From Gordonia sediminis (GTDB lineage: Bacteria > Actinomycetota > Actinomycetes > Mycobacteriales > Mycobacteriaceae): DNA of 64,000 bases. This document shows positions 33,917 to 42,515 of this stretch, piece by piece. Position 1 is the stretch's first letter; the number at the start of each line of letters is the position of its first letter. The DNA is taken from assembly GCA_004193205.1 (NCBI GenBank), contig RZUM01000020.1, positions 1 through 64,000 on the forward strand, in the 5' to 3' direction. The translations under genes and the position numbers were made by a program. A model generated the notes under the pieces. It did not search any database. It was not told the DNA's origin and was given only the letters and a program-made list of their open reading frames with translations.

Positions 33917-34023
33917 GTTCTTTCCTGAATGTGTGGTTGCGATGGGGATTCGATTGCTGGGCTACGAGGCCCGGACGCATGGGACCAGATGCCGATGGTG
34001 GACGTCCTGCGGTAGGTGAGGTG

Positions 34024-34773
34024 TCACGCGCCTCCTGTGAGCATGAGCGTCTGACCTGACATGTAGGTGAGGTTCTTGTCTGCCAGGGCGACGACTGCGC
34101 CGCCGATGTCGGTTTCGGGGTCGCCGACCCGTCCCAACGGCACGGCCTTCTGCATCCGCTCGAACCGCTCCGGGTTCGCATCGCGGAACTCCTCCATCGC
34201 CGGGGAGAGGGCATTGGGGACGATGATGTTGACCCGGATACCGTGGGGGCCCCACTCACGGGCCGCGACCCGACTCAGTCCACGGATGGCTTCCTTGGCC
34301 ATCGCATACGCACCGAACCCTTTGTTGCCCTCGATCGCGGTGGTCGATCCGAAGTTCACGATGCACGGATTGGCGCTGGCCTTCAGGTGAGGGAACGCCG
34401 CCTGCATGGCGTAGAAGGTGGCCATGGCGCCGCTGTGCCACGACAGTTCGATATCCTCGACCGTCACGTCGACCAGGGCGCCCTGATTGGAGGATTGGGC
34501 ATTGTTCACGAGGATGTCGAGTCCGCCGAACTCCTCAACCGTCCGCGACACCGCCGCGTCCACATCGGCGCGCTTGGTCACATCGCATTTCACCGCGATA
34601 GCCCTCGCGCCCAACGCGGTCAGCTCGTCGGCGACCGCGACGCACTTGGACTCCGTTCGGCCGACGACGGCAACAGCTGCGCCCGCCTTCGCCAATGCGT
34701 GGCTCACGCCACGCCCGATCCCTTGTCCGCCACCGGTTACCAGGGCAACGTGTTCGGCCAGAACACCATTCAT
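34024..34773 (-). CDS. SDR family oxidoreductase
   Basis: Classical SDR of 249 residues: TGGGQGIG (about 13-20), VNNAQSS (NNAG variant), serine in NFGSTTA, YAMAK. The C-terminus ends GQTLMLTGGA, with the usual DGG replaced by TGG. Following VVGRTESK, the basic residue after strand 2 suggests NADP(H). Start ATG 34773 (MNGVLAEHVALVTGG); the much longer open frame upstream overlaps the NTF2-like gene and was rejected. Confidence 0.88.
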   Translation of the reverse strand: MNGVLAEHVALVTGGGQGIGRGVSHALAKAGAAVAVVGRTESKCVAVADELTALGARAIAVKCDVTKRADVDAAVSRTVEEFGGLDILVNNAQSSNQGALVDVTVEDIELSWHSGAMATFYAMQAAFPHLKASANPCIVNFGSTTAIEGNKGFGAYAMAKEAIRGLSRVAAREWGPHGIRVNIIVPNALSPAMEEFRDANPERFERMQKAVPLGRVGDPETDIGGAVVALADKNLTYMSGQTLMLTGGA

Positions 34774-34856
34774 ATCAAACTCCTTGTCAGCCTCATCTAG
34801 GGCAATGGACGAATGCGGAGGAGCGCGAATCCTCTCGCGGTAGTATTCTCGGCTCG

Positions 34857-35411
34857 TCAGGAACTCAACGGCGCTGCGGTGATGTCGGATGTGTCGTGTC
34901 CCGACCAGAACTCTCGCCAGGTCGAGGGCGTGGAGAGGGGTACGGTGGGTGGATGCGGCGAGGTGTGCCACTCGTCGAAGCCCGCCTGCTGGGGTGTTCT
35001 GGTGACATCCGCGGCATACCAGTGGTATTCGCGCCGGCCCTTGAACAGCCACTCCCCGTCCACTCGTTGGTATCGGTCGTCGTAGCGGATCGCCATCGCG
35101 ATCCATCGGTCGCCGACCTCGTGCTCGGCGCGACAGTACACATGTCCGTGTGCGGAGTCGCCGTCGTCGAGGATGATCCGATGTCCCATGATGTTGTGGA
35201 TGGACCGGTAGAACTGTTTGATCTGTGGCGTGATGAACTCACGCAGGGCATCGCGCCCGGAGCCATAGGGGCCTGCGCCCACGTCCGGTACGAAGAGGTT
35301 GATCCACGATTCCACGTCGCGTTCATCCACCGCGATGGCGTACCGGATCGCGAGCTGCTGTATGTCGAGGTGGGCCTCGATGCGGTCGAGTCGTTGTGTC
35401 TCGGTTGTCAT
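34857..35411 (-). CDS. Nuclear transport factor 2-like (SnoaL-type) protein
   Basis: NTF2/SnoaL-fold protein of 184 residues. LDIQQLAIRYAIAVDERDVESWINLF (in two parts, about 16-41) is the typical helical start of the cone-shaped fold; DRWIAMAIRYDDRYQRVDGEW and EYHWYAADV continue the sheet. Members include ring-hydroxylating dioxygenase-like, dehydratase and isomerase activities; none is assured here. Start ATG 35411. It heads the NTF2-SDR-SDR unit, with an AT-rich regulon element about 100 nt upstream. Confidence 0.85.
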   Translation of the reverse strand: MTTETQRLDRIEAHLDIQQLAIRYAIAVDERDVESWINLFVPDVGAGPYGSGRDALREFITPQIKQFYRSIHNIMGHRIILDDGDSAHGHVYCRAEHEVGDRWIAMAIRYDDRYQRVDGEWLFKGRREYHWYAADVTRTPQQAGFDEWHTSPHPPTVPLSTPSTWREFWSGHDTSDITAAPLSS

Positions 35412-35508
35412 CGACGGCTCCCGATGTCGAGAAGGTTGCGGTCCAGTGACCGATCTCGTGAGTAAAGTGCAGATTCCACTGGCGACACCGAGTCCTCCCA
35501 CGGCTTCC

Positions 35509-35536
35509 TAATTAGTTTAATAAAATTACTATATGG
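35509..35536. promoter_or_regulatory. AT-rich regulon element
   Basis: TAATTAGTTTAATAAAATTA then CTATATGG. On the minus strand it reads CATATAGTAATTTTATTAAA, like the element before the ligase at 32849. It is placed as promoter for the minus-strand NTF2-SDR unit. Confidence 0.5.
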
Positions 35537-35589
35537 CTGAGCGATGAGCGTCGTCAATGCCTTCTCGCCACGTCGACACGCTTGTCGAC

Positions 35590-36843
35590 CTACTGTGCCG
35601 CGTCCCCCGCCGCGATCATCGCGTCGATGTCTTCCTCGGAGTACGACAGTTCGGCGAGTACCTCCCGGGTGTGCTGTCCCAGAGCAGGTGCCGGCCTGTT
35701 GACGGTGAATCGCTCACCGTCGATCATCGCCGGCGAGCCCACATAGGTGAACGGACCGGCGTCAGGGTGCTCGCCGTCGACGATGATGGACCTCGACCGG
35801 ATGTGGCGGTCCTGCGCCATCTCCAGCAGAGTCGACGGGGCCGGCCCGAGCGGGAATCTGTAGGCGACCGCCAGCTCGACCCACTCGTCGCTCGTGCGAG
35901 TCCGGAACACCGTATTCAGTTCCTCGCGGAGCGCGTTCTCGTCTGCACCGAAGTCGACGCCGCCGGTGTTCGTGGTGGCGTCGGTGATGAGATCCGGTCG
36001 ATCGATCGCCTTGCAGAAGCTCTGCCAGAACTTGTCCTCGATCGCCGCGAGGATGACGACGCGATCGTCTTTGGTCTCGTAGAACTGGTACTTGGCGCCC
36101 GTCCACACTCCGCCGTCAACCGTGGGGAGCGAGCTTCGGTCGGTGAGTCGGGAGTCATTGAGTTGGTAGGTCACTCCGGTGAGCGCTTGGGCGACGACGG
36201 CATCGGAACCGGCCACGTCGATCATGCATCCTTCGCCCGTCCGTGATCGCGCCACCAGCGCCGCACAGATGTTCATCGCGGCATGTGCGGCTGCGGCGGT
36301 GGTCGCCTGCCCGCCCTGTTCGGCGCCTCCGAGTCCCGACGGAGGAATGGGATGCATGAGCCCGTCGGCGCCCCGTTCGACCGGGTTGGCGCCGGCCAGT
36401 GCGGTCATCAGCATCCCGTGCGTGGGGATCGTCGAGTAGGGCCCGAGGATGCCGAATCCGGATACCGCGGCGTAGACGATCCCCGGGTTGCGCTCACGCT
36501 GGGCGGTGTACCCGATCCCGAGACGGTCCATGGCTCCGCCCGCATTGCCGTCCACAAAGACGTCTGCACTCTGCAGCAGCCGCCACACGGCCTGGCTTCC
36601 GGACTCCGATCTCGCATTGATCGCGACGCTGCGCTTGTTCCTGTTCACCTGAACATGCGCGGGGCTGTTGTGCGGAGTGATCTGACCCATGAAGTCGCGC
36701 AGGTAGTCGCCGCGACCTGGGCTCTCGAGTTTGATCACATCGGCCCCGAGGTCGCCCAGCAGCATCCCCAGGGTGTCGCCATTGAGCAACGATGCCGATT
36801 CGACGACTCGGATGCCTGCGAGTAGGTCGCGTTTGGTGTGCAC
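35590..36843 (-). CDS. CaiB/BaiF CoA-transferase family protein
   Basis: Class III CoA-transferase of 417 residues that moves CoA between acids, or racemises an acyl-CoA in the Amacr subgroup. N-terminal LLAGIRVVESASLLNG, then LGDLGADVIKLESPGRGD (about 30-47), typical of the family. The likely catalytic aspartate is in GEGCMIDVAGSDA (about 200). Start GTG 36843 is preceded by GAGGAGACA on the minus strand; the long upstream open frame overlaps the LLM gene and was not used. It follows the LLM oxidoreductase on the same strand. Confidence 0.87.
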   Translation of the reverse strand: MHTKRDLLAGIRVVESASLLNGDTLGMLLGDLGADVIKLESPGRGDYLRDFMGQITPHNSPAHVQVNRNKRSVAINARSESGSQAVWRLLQSADVFVDGNAGGAMDRLGIGYTAQRERNPGIVYAAVSGFGILGPYSTIPTHGMLMTALAGANPVERGADGLMHPIPPSGLGGAEQGGQATTAAAAHAAMNICAALVARSRTGEGCMIDVAGSDAVVAQALTGVTYQLNDSRLTDRSSLPTVDGGVWTGAKYQFYETKDDRVVILAAIEDKFWQSFCKAIDRPDLITDATTNTGGVDFGADENALREELNTVFRTRTSDEWVELAVAYRFPLGPAPSTLLEMAQDRHIRSRSIIVDGEHPDAGPFTYVGSPAMIDGERFTVNRPAPALGQHTREVLAELSYSEEDIDAMIAAGDAAQ

Positions 36844-36970
36844 TGTCTCCTCTTTCCTGAGGGTCAACAGTTCGAGAACGTTCGTGATCGATGACTGCTG
36901 AGCCGGAGTAGATGGGCTTGTCTTGTTGTGGGTTACCGGTTGGCGCAAGCTGCCGAGTTCGGCGCTGCCC

Positions 36971-37957
36971 TTAGGTATCTTCTGCCGGAGCGTCGGCGAG
37001 GAGGGGGCGCATCCGTTCGCAGATGAGGGTGACGTTGCGGCGCACCATCTCCTCCGGCATACCGCCCAACGAAGCCCAGAAGTAGACCGTGTCCACCGGC
37101 GCGCCGTCGCTGTATGCGCGGACACGATCCGCCACCGATTCAGGTGTGCCATAGAAGAAGTAGTCGAGGCTGGCGCGAGGGTGACGCCCGGCGACCCGTT
37201 CCGGGTCGACCGGTCGCGGTATCGGCGCATCGGTCCCCTGAACCATATGGCGACGATATGAATCGAGCTGATATGCAAGATGTTTGGAGACCGTCGGCCA
37301 GTCCTTGTCGGGATCCTCGGTCGCCCATCCCTGAATGCCGCCACCCATCTGCGCCAGCTCGATCGGATGGCCGGCTTCGCTCAGGGCTGCGCGATAGTGC
37401 GGCCACATCTCCGCGTTGGGTGTCAACAATGACGCGCCGAGGCGACCGGCACGGGCAGCTCCCTTGGGTCCGAGATAGCCCATCCAGATGGGGATCGGCT
37501 GCTGCACGGGGCCCGGCGTGACACCACCTGTCGACCACAGGTCACGCAGTTGACCGACCCGGGCGTCCGTGGTCCGGTAGCGCGTCTTGTGCTCGGCGCC
37601 GTAGAGCTCGAACTCGGGGTGGCGGTATCCAGCTCCGATTCCGAGGTCGAGTCGACCACCCGATATCAGGTCGACGATCGCTGCTTGCTCGGCCAGCTCT
37701 GCCGGGTGATGCAAGGGGGCCACGACTATGCCCGTCCCGATGCGTGCCTGCTTCGTGCGTGCCGCTGCCGCGGCCGCAAGAGTCAACGGCTGCGACAGGT
37801 ACCCGTCGTCGAACTTGTGGTGTTCGGTGAACCAGAGCGAATCGATGCCGAGCCGGTCGGCCTCTTCGCACAACTCGAGTGTGAACGAGTACAGACGTTG
37901 CGGGTCGGTCGGCCATTGCTGGGGGTTGCGGAGATCGAAGTAGAGGCCTACTCGCAT
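36971..37957 (-). CDS. LLM class flavin/F420-dependent oxidoreductase
   Basis: Luciferase-like TIM-barrel enzyme of 328 residues. MRVGLYFDLRNP start, DSLWFTEHHKFDDGYLSQPL (about 39-58), ARIGTGIVVAPLHHPAELAE (about 71-90) and LGIGAGYRHPEFELYG are characteristic of F420- or FMN-dependent members. It could oxidise or reduce a ketone, alcohol or acyl-CoA. It lies between the CoA-transferase and an acyl-CoA dehydrogenase on the same strand, so it is probably part of the degradation operon. Start ATG 37957. Confidence 0.88.
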   Translation of the reverse strand: MRVGLYFDLRNPQQWPTDPQRLYSFTLELCEEADRLGIDSLWFTEHHKFDDGYLSQPLTLAAAAAARTKQARIGTGIVVAPLHHPAELAEQAAIVDLISGGRLDLGIGAGYRHPEFELYGAEHKTRYRTTDARVGQLRDLWSTGGVTPGPVQQPIPIWMGYLGPKGAARAGRLGASLLTPNAEMWPHYRAALSEAGHPIELAQMGGGIQGWATEDPDKDWPTVSKHLAYQLDSYRRHMVQGTDAPIPRPVDPERVAGRHPRASLDYFFYGTPESVADRVRAYSDGAPVDTVYFWASLGGMPEEMVRRNVTLICERMRPLLADAPAEDT

Positions 37958-38050
37958 GCGGGTTCCTTCTCTCCGGTCGGCGACGTTGCCGAGCCGTTGG
38001 TCATACCGGGCCGTCCGGCGACTGTCGTGCGTGGTGTTTGGGACACCCGT

Positions 38051-39199
38051 CTAGAAGCCGAGTTTGCGCCCGATGATATCGAGCATGATCTCGTTGGTGC
38101 CGCCGTAGATTCGCTGTACGCGGGCGTCGCGCCACAGGCGCGCGATCTCGTACTCGTTCATGTATCCGTAGCCGCCGTGCAACTGGAGGCAGCGATCGAT
38201 GATCCGCCACTGGGTCTCGGTGGCCCACCACTTTGCGCCCGCCGCCTCCTCGGCGGTGAGCTCGTTTGCGTTGACCGCCAGGATGCATTGGTCGATGTAG
38301 TGCTGCATCACGTCGACCTCGACGTGCATCTGCGCGAGTGCGTGCCGATTCACCTGGAAGTTGCCGATCGGCTCCCCGAACGCCTTGCGCTCATGCGCGT
38401 AATCGGTGGCCAGCTTCACCGCGCGACGAGCCTGGGCCGTGGCGTGCACAGCGATACCGAGGCGCTCGGCGGGCAGGTTGCGCATCAGGTGGTAGAACCC
38501 GCGGTTCTCCTCGCCGAGGAGGTTGGTGACGGGCACTCGGACGTCTTCGAAGAAGAGTTCGGCGGTATCAGCGGCCTTCTGGCCGATTTTGTCCAGTTTG
38601 CGACCGCGCGTGAAGCCCTCCATGCCGGTTTCGACGACGATCAGACTGATCCCCTTGTGGGGTTTCTCGGCATCCGGATCGGTCCGGCACACGACCACCA
38701 CGAGATCGGCGAGGAGTCCGTTGGAGATGAACGTCTTGGACCCGTTGACGACGTAATGGTCACCATCCCGACGGGCCGAGGTCTTCACATTGGCCAGGTC
38801 CGATCCGGCGCCGGGTTCCGACATGGCGATCGCCGTGATGTACTCACCGCTGATGTACTTGGGCAGCCACCGCGCCTTCTGCTCATCGGTGGTGAGGTCG
38901 CGGAAGTAGCCCGAGAGGATGTCATTCTGGACGCCCAGTCCGATACCGACCGCGCCGGTCGCGTGATACTCCTCGTTGAGGATCGCGTTGAAGCGAAAGT
39001 CCTGCATGTCGGCGCCGCCGTACTCTTCCGGCATCTCCCATCCGAGCAGGCCCAACTTGCCGGCCTTCAGCCAGGCCTCCCGGTCGGCGTAACCGCGCTC
39101 CTCCCATTCTTCGACGTGCGGTACGCACTCGGTCTCGAAGAAGGCGCGTGCCGTGGACCGGAAGTCGTCGTGTTCGGGTTCAAAGATCTTTCGTTCCAT
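38051..39199 (-). CDS. Acyl-CoA dehydrogenase (long-chain/FadE type)
   Basis: Flavoprotein of 382 residues catalysing alpha,beta-desaturation of an acyl-CoA. ITAIAMSEPGAGSDLANVKT (about 118-137) and YVVNGSKTFISNGLLADLV are the FAD/substrate signatures. The C-terminal loop is IYGGTNEIMLDIIGRKLGF, with Gly at the place of the medium-chain catalytic Glu. The likely base is the Glu of LPAERLGIA, as in long-chain and isovaleryl-type enzymes. Start ATG 39199. The element at 39249-39277 lies directly upstream; the LLM and CoA-transferase genes follow. Confidence 0.92.
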   Translation of the reverse strand: MERKIFEPEHDDFRSTARAFFETECVPHVEEWEERGYADREAWLKAGKLGLLGWEMPEEYGGADMQDFRFNAILNEEYHATGAVGIGLGVQNDILSGYFRDLTTDEQKARWLPKYISGEYITAIAMSEPGAGSDLANVKTSARRDGDHYVVNGSKTFISNGLLADLVVVVCRTDPDAEKPHKGISLIVVETGMEGFTRGRKLDKIGQKAADTAELFFEDVRVPVTNLLGEENRGFYHLMRNLPAERLGIAVHATAQARRAVKLATDYAHERKAFGEPIGNFQVNRHALAQMHVEVDVMQHYIDQCILAVNANELTAEEAAGAKWWATETQWRIIDRCLQLHGGYGYMNEYEIARLWRDARVQRIYGGTNEIMLDIIGRKLGF

Positions 39200-39248
39200 G
39201 GCTGATGCCTCCGATGGTGTTGGGTTGCTTCCCGCGCTCCTGCGCGGC

Positions 39249-39277
39249 CAATTAGTCTAATACGTTAGCTGATTAAA
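39249..39277. promoter_or_regulatory. AT-rich regulon element upstream of acyl-CoA dehydrogenase
   Basis: AATTAGTCTAATACGTTAGC followed by TGATTAAAG. Reversed it begins TTTAATCAGCTAACG, matching TTGAATTAGTTAACG at 27403 (reversed) and TTAATCAGTTAG at 20433. It is positioned for the minus-strand dehydrogenase. Confidence 0.55.
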
Positions 39278-39334
39278 GGGGATCGATCCAGACCCGTTCT
39301 CGTGGGCCGGGCCTGCTGGGGCTCGGGACCAGGG

Positions 39335-40228
39335 TTACGGCTCACCGCGTCGGCTCGGCCGAATCGGGCCGGCGGCGCGCCAGTCCTCGATGTCCGGGCC
39401 CGGCTTTGCGGCCGGGAACTTGTCATCGTGCAGTGCGGTCCAGTGGGCGTGACCCAGTTGGTGTAGGTAGAAGCTGTGCTTGAGGGACTCGGAGAAGCCC
39501 ATGGCGTCGACGGCGTCGTTGACCGAGTCCTTGATCAACAAGCGGGCCATCGCCGGACGATGTGCGATTCGCTCGGCAAACGCGAGCGTGCGCGTGGCGA
39601 GCTCGTCGTCGGGGAAGACCTTGGAGACCATGCCGAGTCGGTATCCTTCCTCGGCATCGATCGAGTCGCCGGTGAGAAGTAGCTCCTTCGCCTTGCGCGG
39701 GCCGAACTCCCAGGGGTGGGCGAGGTATTCGACACCGGGCATGCCCAGTCGATTGGCAACGATGTCGGCGAACGTGGTGTTCTCGGCCGCCACGATCAGG
39801 TCGCAGGCCCACATCAACATCAAGCCGGCGGAGATGACATTGCCGTGGACTTGAGCGATGGTGATCTTGCGTAGATCGCGCCAGCGCCGAGTGCAGTCGA
39901 AGTAGTAGTGCCATTCCTGCATGGTTCGGCGTTCGACGTGGGACAGCGCGGTGCCGGCGTCGATGCGGAAGGTGGGATGTTGACGGGGCCCGGGGAGCTC
40001 TTCGTCGGCGGCCACCTGCGAACCCATGTCGTGTCCGGCGGAGAAGCTCTTGCCGCTGCCGGCGAGGATGATGACCGCTACGTCGTCGTCGCGCTCTGCG
40101 CGGCGGAATGCCTCGTCGAGTTCGACCAACATCCCGCGATTCTGGGCGTTGCGCGCTTCGGGTCGATTCAGGGTGATCCGGGCGATGCGTCCGTCATGCA
40201 GACGTTCCTCGGTGATGTATTCGGGCAC
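39335..40228 (-). CDS. Enoyl-CoA hydratase/isomerase family protein (atypical)
   Basis: Crotonase-superfamily protein of 297 residues. RIARITLNRPEARNAQNRGM (about 14-33) and GSGKSFSAGHDMGS give the CoA-binding and first oxyanion-hole region; VISAGLMLMWACDLIVA the second. Of the two catalytic glutamates of true hydratases, the first is replaced (RLGMPGVEYL) and the second is kept in AKELLLTG. Hydration is therefore doubtful; isomerase or C-C/thioester hydrolase chemistry is possible. GTG 40228 behind AGGAACAGACAA is my start; ATG 40264 is an alternative. It shares an operator region with the divergent SDR. Confidence 0.87.
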   Translation of the reverse strand: MPEYITEERLHDGRIARITLNRPEARNAQNRGMLVELDEAFRRAERDDDVAVIILAGSGKSFSAGHDMGSQVAADEELPGPRQHPTFRIDAGTALSHVERRTMQEWHYYFDCTRRWRDLRKITIAQVHGNVISAGLMLMWACDLIVAAENTTFADIVANRLGMPGVEYLAHPWEFGPRKAKELLLTGDSIDAEEGYRLGMVSKVFPDDELATRTLAFAERIAHRPAMARLLIKDSVNDAVDAMGFSESLKHSFYLHQLGHAHWTALHDDKFPAAKPGPDIEDWRAAGPIRPSRRGEP

Positions 40229-40331
40229 TTGTCTGTTCCTGGCCTTCCTGTCGTCGGTGACCATCGGCCGTTCGCTGGTGTCCCGCCGGGCCGCGGTTCG
40301 GTTCGGGGTTCCATCGGCTACGTCCAGGTTG

Positions 40332-40358
40332 TATAGTACAATTAATTAGTGAATTAAG
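40332..40358. promoter_or_regulatory. AT-rich regulon element in divergent promoter
   Basis: TATAGTACAATTAATTAGTG followed by AATTAAG. It matches the element at 54202-54228 at 25 of 27 positions. TACAAT on + and TACTAT on - are both credible -10 boxes, fitting the divergent SDR (+) and crotonase (-) genes. Confidence 0.65.
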
Positions 40359-40385
40359 CCATTACTCGTTGGTGAAAGGGAGAAC

Positions 40386-41159
40386 ATGAGAAAACTTGAC
40401 GGAACAGTCGCGCTGGTCACCGGTGGCGCCGGCGGCCTCGGCGAGGCAGTCGTACGTCGCTTGCACGACGAGGGGGCCTCGGTCGTCATCGCCGACCTGG
40501 CCGATGAGCGCGGTGAGAAGTTGGCGAACGAGCTCGGCGATGCGGTTGCGTATGCGCGCGCCAGCGTCCTCGAGGAAGCCGACCTGCTCGCCGCCATCGA
40601 GCTCGCGAGCTCGATGGGCGATCTGCGTACCGTCGTGGTCTCGCATGGTGGTTGGGGCGTCACGGAGCGCATCGTCTCGCGAGATGGCACTCCAGCGCCC
40701 CTGGAGAATTTCTCCAAGACGCTCGACCTCTACCTGTCGGGTACCTTCAATGTCGCCCGGCTCGCGGCGGCTCACATGTCGAAGCTGCGTGAGCAGGAGT
40801 CCGGTGAACGTGGCGCCATCATCACGACGGCTTCCATCGCCGGCTACGAGGGGCAGATCGGTCAGGCCGCATATGCCGCGGCAAAGGCCGGTGTCATCGG
40901 TCTGACGATCGCCGCGGCGCGCGATCTCAGTGCCACGAAGGTCCGGTACAACACGATCGCCCCGGGAACGATGCGCACCGCCATGATGGAAAGCGTTGGA
41001 GAAGAAGCACTTGCGCAATTCGCCAAGAACGTACCGTTTCCCAAGCGGCTCGGCGACCCCGCCGAGTTCGCCGATGCCGCGCTCTTCTTGGCCACCAACG
41101 GCTATGTCAACGGTGAGGTGATCCGGCTCGACGGCGCACAACGTTTCGGTCCGAAGTGA
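40386..41159 (+). CDS. SDR family oxidoreductase (3-hydroxyacyl-CoA dehydrogenase-like)
   Basis: SDR of 257 residues: TGGAGGLG (about 13-20), ADLADERGEK (Asp for NAD), VVSHGGWG where NNAG is usual, serine in TTASIAGYEG, YAAAK Tyr/Lys. The long insertion with SKLREQESGERGAIITTASI and the C-terminal VPFPKRLGDPAEFADA are like type-10 17-beta-hydroxysteroid/3-hydroxyacyl-CoA dehydrogenases. Likely third step of beta-oxidation, 3-hydroxyacyl- to 3-oxoacyl-CoA. ATG 40386 follows AAAGGGAGA. A MaoC hydratase follows 42 nt later. Confidence 0.9.
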   Translation: MRKLDGTVALVTGGAGGLGEAVVRRLHDEGASVVIADLADERGEKLANELGDAVAYARASVLEEADLLAAIELASSMGDLRTVVVSHGGWGVTERIVSRDGTPAPLENFSKTLDLYLSGTFNVARLAAAHMSKLREQESGERGAIITTASIAGYEGQIGQAAYAAAKAGVIGLTIAAARDLSATKVRYNTIAPGTMRTAMMESVGEEALAQFAKNVPFPKRLGDPAEFADAALFLATNGYVNGEVIRLDGAQRFGPK

Positions 41160-41201
41160 GCCAGCGGTCCACCGCGGCCCTGTTTAGGAGAAAGGCAATT
41201 C

Positions 41202-41660
41202 ATGCGAGTGTTCTCATCCGCGGACGAGCTGCGTGCGGCTGTCGGCACCGAAATCGGTGTGAGTGACTGGGTGACCATCACCCAGGAGCAGGTCAATACC
41301 TTTGCCGACGCCACGAATGATCATCAGTGGATTCACGTCGACGTCGAACGGGCAGCCCGGGAGAGTCCGTACGGAGGGACGATCGCGCACGGCTATCTCA
41401 CTCTCTCACTGCTGCCGGGCCTCGGTTGGACGATCTACACGATCGCGAACACCAAACTCGGTATCAACTACGGTTCCAACAAGGTGAGATTTCCCAGTCC
41501 CGTGCCAGTGGGCTCGGAGGTTCGACTGCGGTGCGTCCTGAACTCTGTCGACGAGGTCGGCGGTGGCGCGCTGCAACTCGCGGTTGGCCAGACGATCGAG
41601 ATCAAGGGTCACGACAAGCCCGCCGTCGCCGCCGAGACCCTCAGCCGCATCATGTTCTGA
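41202..41660 (+). CDS. MaoC family enoyl-CoA hydratase
   Basis: Hot-dog-fold (R)-specific type enoyl-CoA hydratase of 152 residues. The hydratase signature is complete: FADATNDHQWIHVDVERA (catalytic Asp/His, about 34-51), then SPYGGTIAHGYLTLSLLP. It adds water to a 2-enoyl-CoA. The RBS AGGAGAAAGG precedes ATG 41202. It is co-transcribed with the SDR upstream, giving a hydratase-dehydrogenase pair. Confidence 0.92.
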   Translation: MRVFSSADELRAAVGTEIGVSDWVTITQEQVNTFADATNDHQWIHVDVERAARESPYGGTIAHGYLTLSLLPGLGWTIYTIANTKLGINYGSNKVRFPSPVPVGSEVRLRCVLNSVDEVGGGALQLAVGQTIEIKGHDKPAVAAETLSRIMF

Positions 41661-41688
41661 CCATCCGAGTTCTTCGATCCAGGCAGAA

Positions 41689-41729
41689 AGAGTCCGGGGG
41701 CCATGCGATCCGCATGGCCCCCGGACTCT
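41689..41729. terminator. Bidirectional terminator stem-loop
   Basis: Perfect 19-bp inverted repeat (arms beginning AGAGTCCGGGGGCC) with a 3-nt loop, between the convergent MaoC (+) and enoyl-CoA hydratase (-) ends. Confidence 0.8.
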
Positions 41730-41748
41730 TGTGCGATGATGTCCGCGC

Positions 41749-42513
41749 TCAGGCGCCACTCCACTGGGGTGTGCGCTTTTCGGCGAATGCCGCAGCGCCC
41801 TCGCGGGCGTCTGCGGACGAGAAGACGGGCAAGATGATCTTGTCTTGGCTCTCGAACATTGTTGCGGCCGGCCAGTCCCGGGATTCCACCATGACTTGCT
41901 TTGATGCGGCGACCGCGAGTGGACCATTCGCGGTGATCTCCTCTGCGAGCGCAAGCGCACCTTCGAATGCCGCGCCTGCATCGGTGATCCGATTGACCAA
42001 CCCGAGCTCGTGAGCACGGGTTGCCGGCATATCCGCCCCGGTCAGGACCATCTCCATGGCGAATTGCCGCGGAATGCGTTGGGGGAGCCGGATGAGCCCG
42101 CCGCCGCCGGCCACCAACCCGCGCTTGACCTCAGGTAATCCGAACCGCGCGGTCTCTGCTGCGACGATGAGGTCGGCGGCCAGGGCCAACTCGCACCCGC
42201 CGCCGAGGGCGTGGCCCTCGACTGCGGCGATCAGGGGTTTGATCGGCCCTCTGCCGGTGAATCCCAATCCGCGGTCTCCCGCCAGGATATCCTCGCCCCG
42301 GGCGAACGCCTTCAGATCCATTCCAGCGCTGAATGACCCACCGGCACCATGAACAACGGCCACCGAGAGGCCGGGATCACTGTCGAGACGGTCGATCGCC
42401 GCGGCGAGGCCGTGGCTGACCGCGCGGTTGATGGCGTTGCGTGCATTCGGTCGGTTGATCGTGATCGTCAGTACGCGCCCGCGCTGATCGACGATCACCT
42501 CTGGCTCACTCAT
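41749..42513 (-). CDS. Enoyl-CoA hydratase
   Basis: Crotonase of 254 residues and the only one in this window with both hydratase glutamates: FGLPEVKRG (about 127-135) and AMEMVLTG (about 153-160). RVLTITINRPNARNAINRAV, GAGGSFSAGMDLKAF and GHALGGGCELALAADLIVA form the CoA site and oxyanion hole. It converts a 2-trans-enoyl-CoA to the (S)-3-hydroxyacyl-CoA. Start ATG 42513 is two nt after the thiolase stop on the same strand, so thiolase and hydratase are co-expressed. Confidence 0.92.
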   Translation of the reverse strand: MSEPEVIVDQRGRVLTITINRPNARNAINRAVSHGLAAAIDRLDSDPGLSVAVVHGAGGSFSAGMDLKAFARGEDILAGDRGLGFTGRGPIKPLIAAVEGHALGGGCELALAADLIVAAETARFGLPEVKRGLVAGGGGLIRLPQRIPRQFAMEMVLTGADMPATRAHELGLVNRITDAGAAFEGALALAEEITANGPLAVAASKQVMVESRDWPAATMFESQDKIILPVFSSADAREGAAAFAEKRTPQWSGA

Positions 42514-42515
42514 GA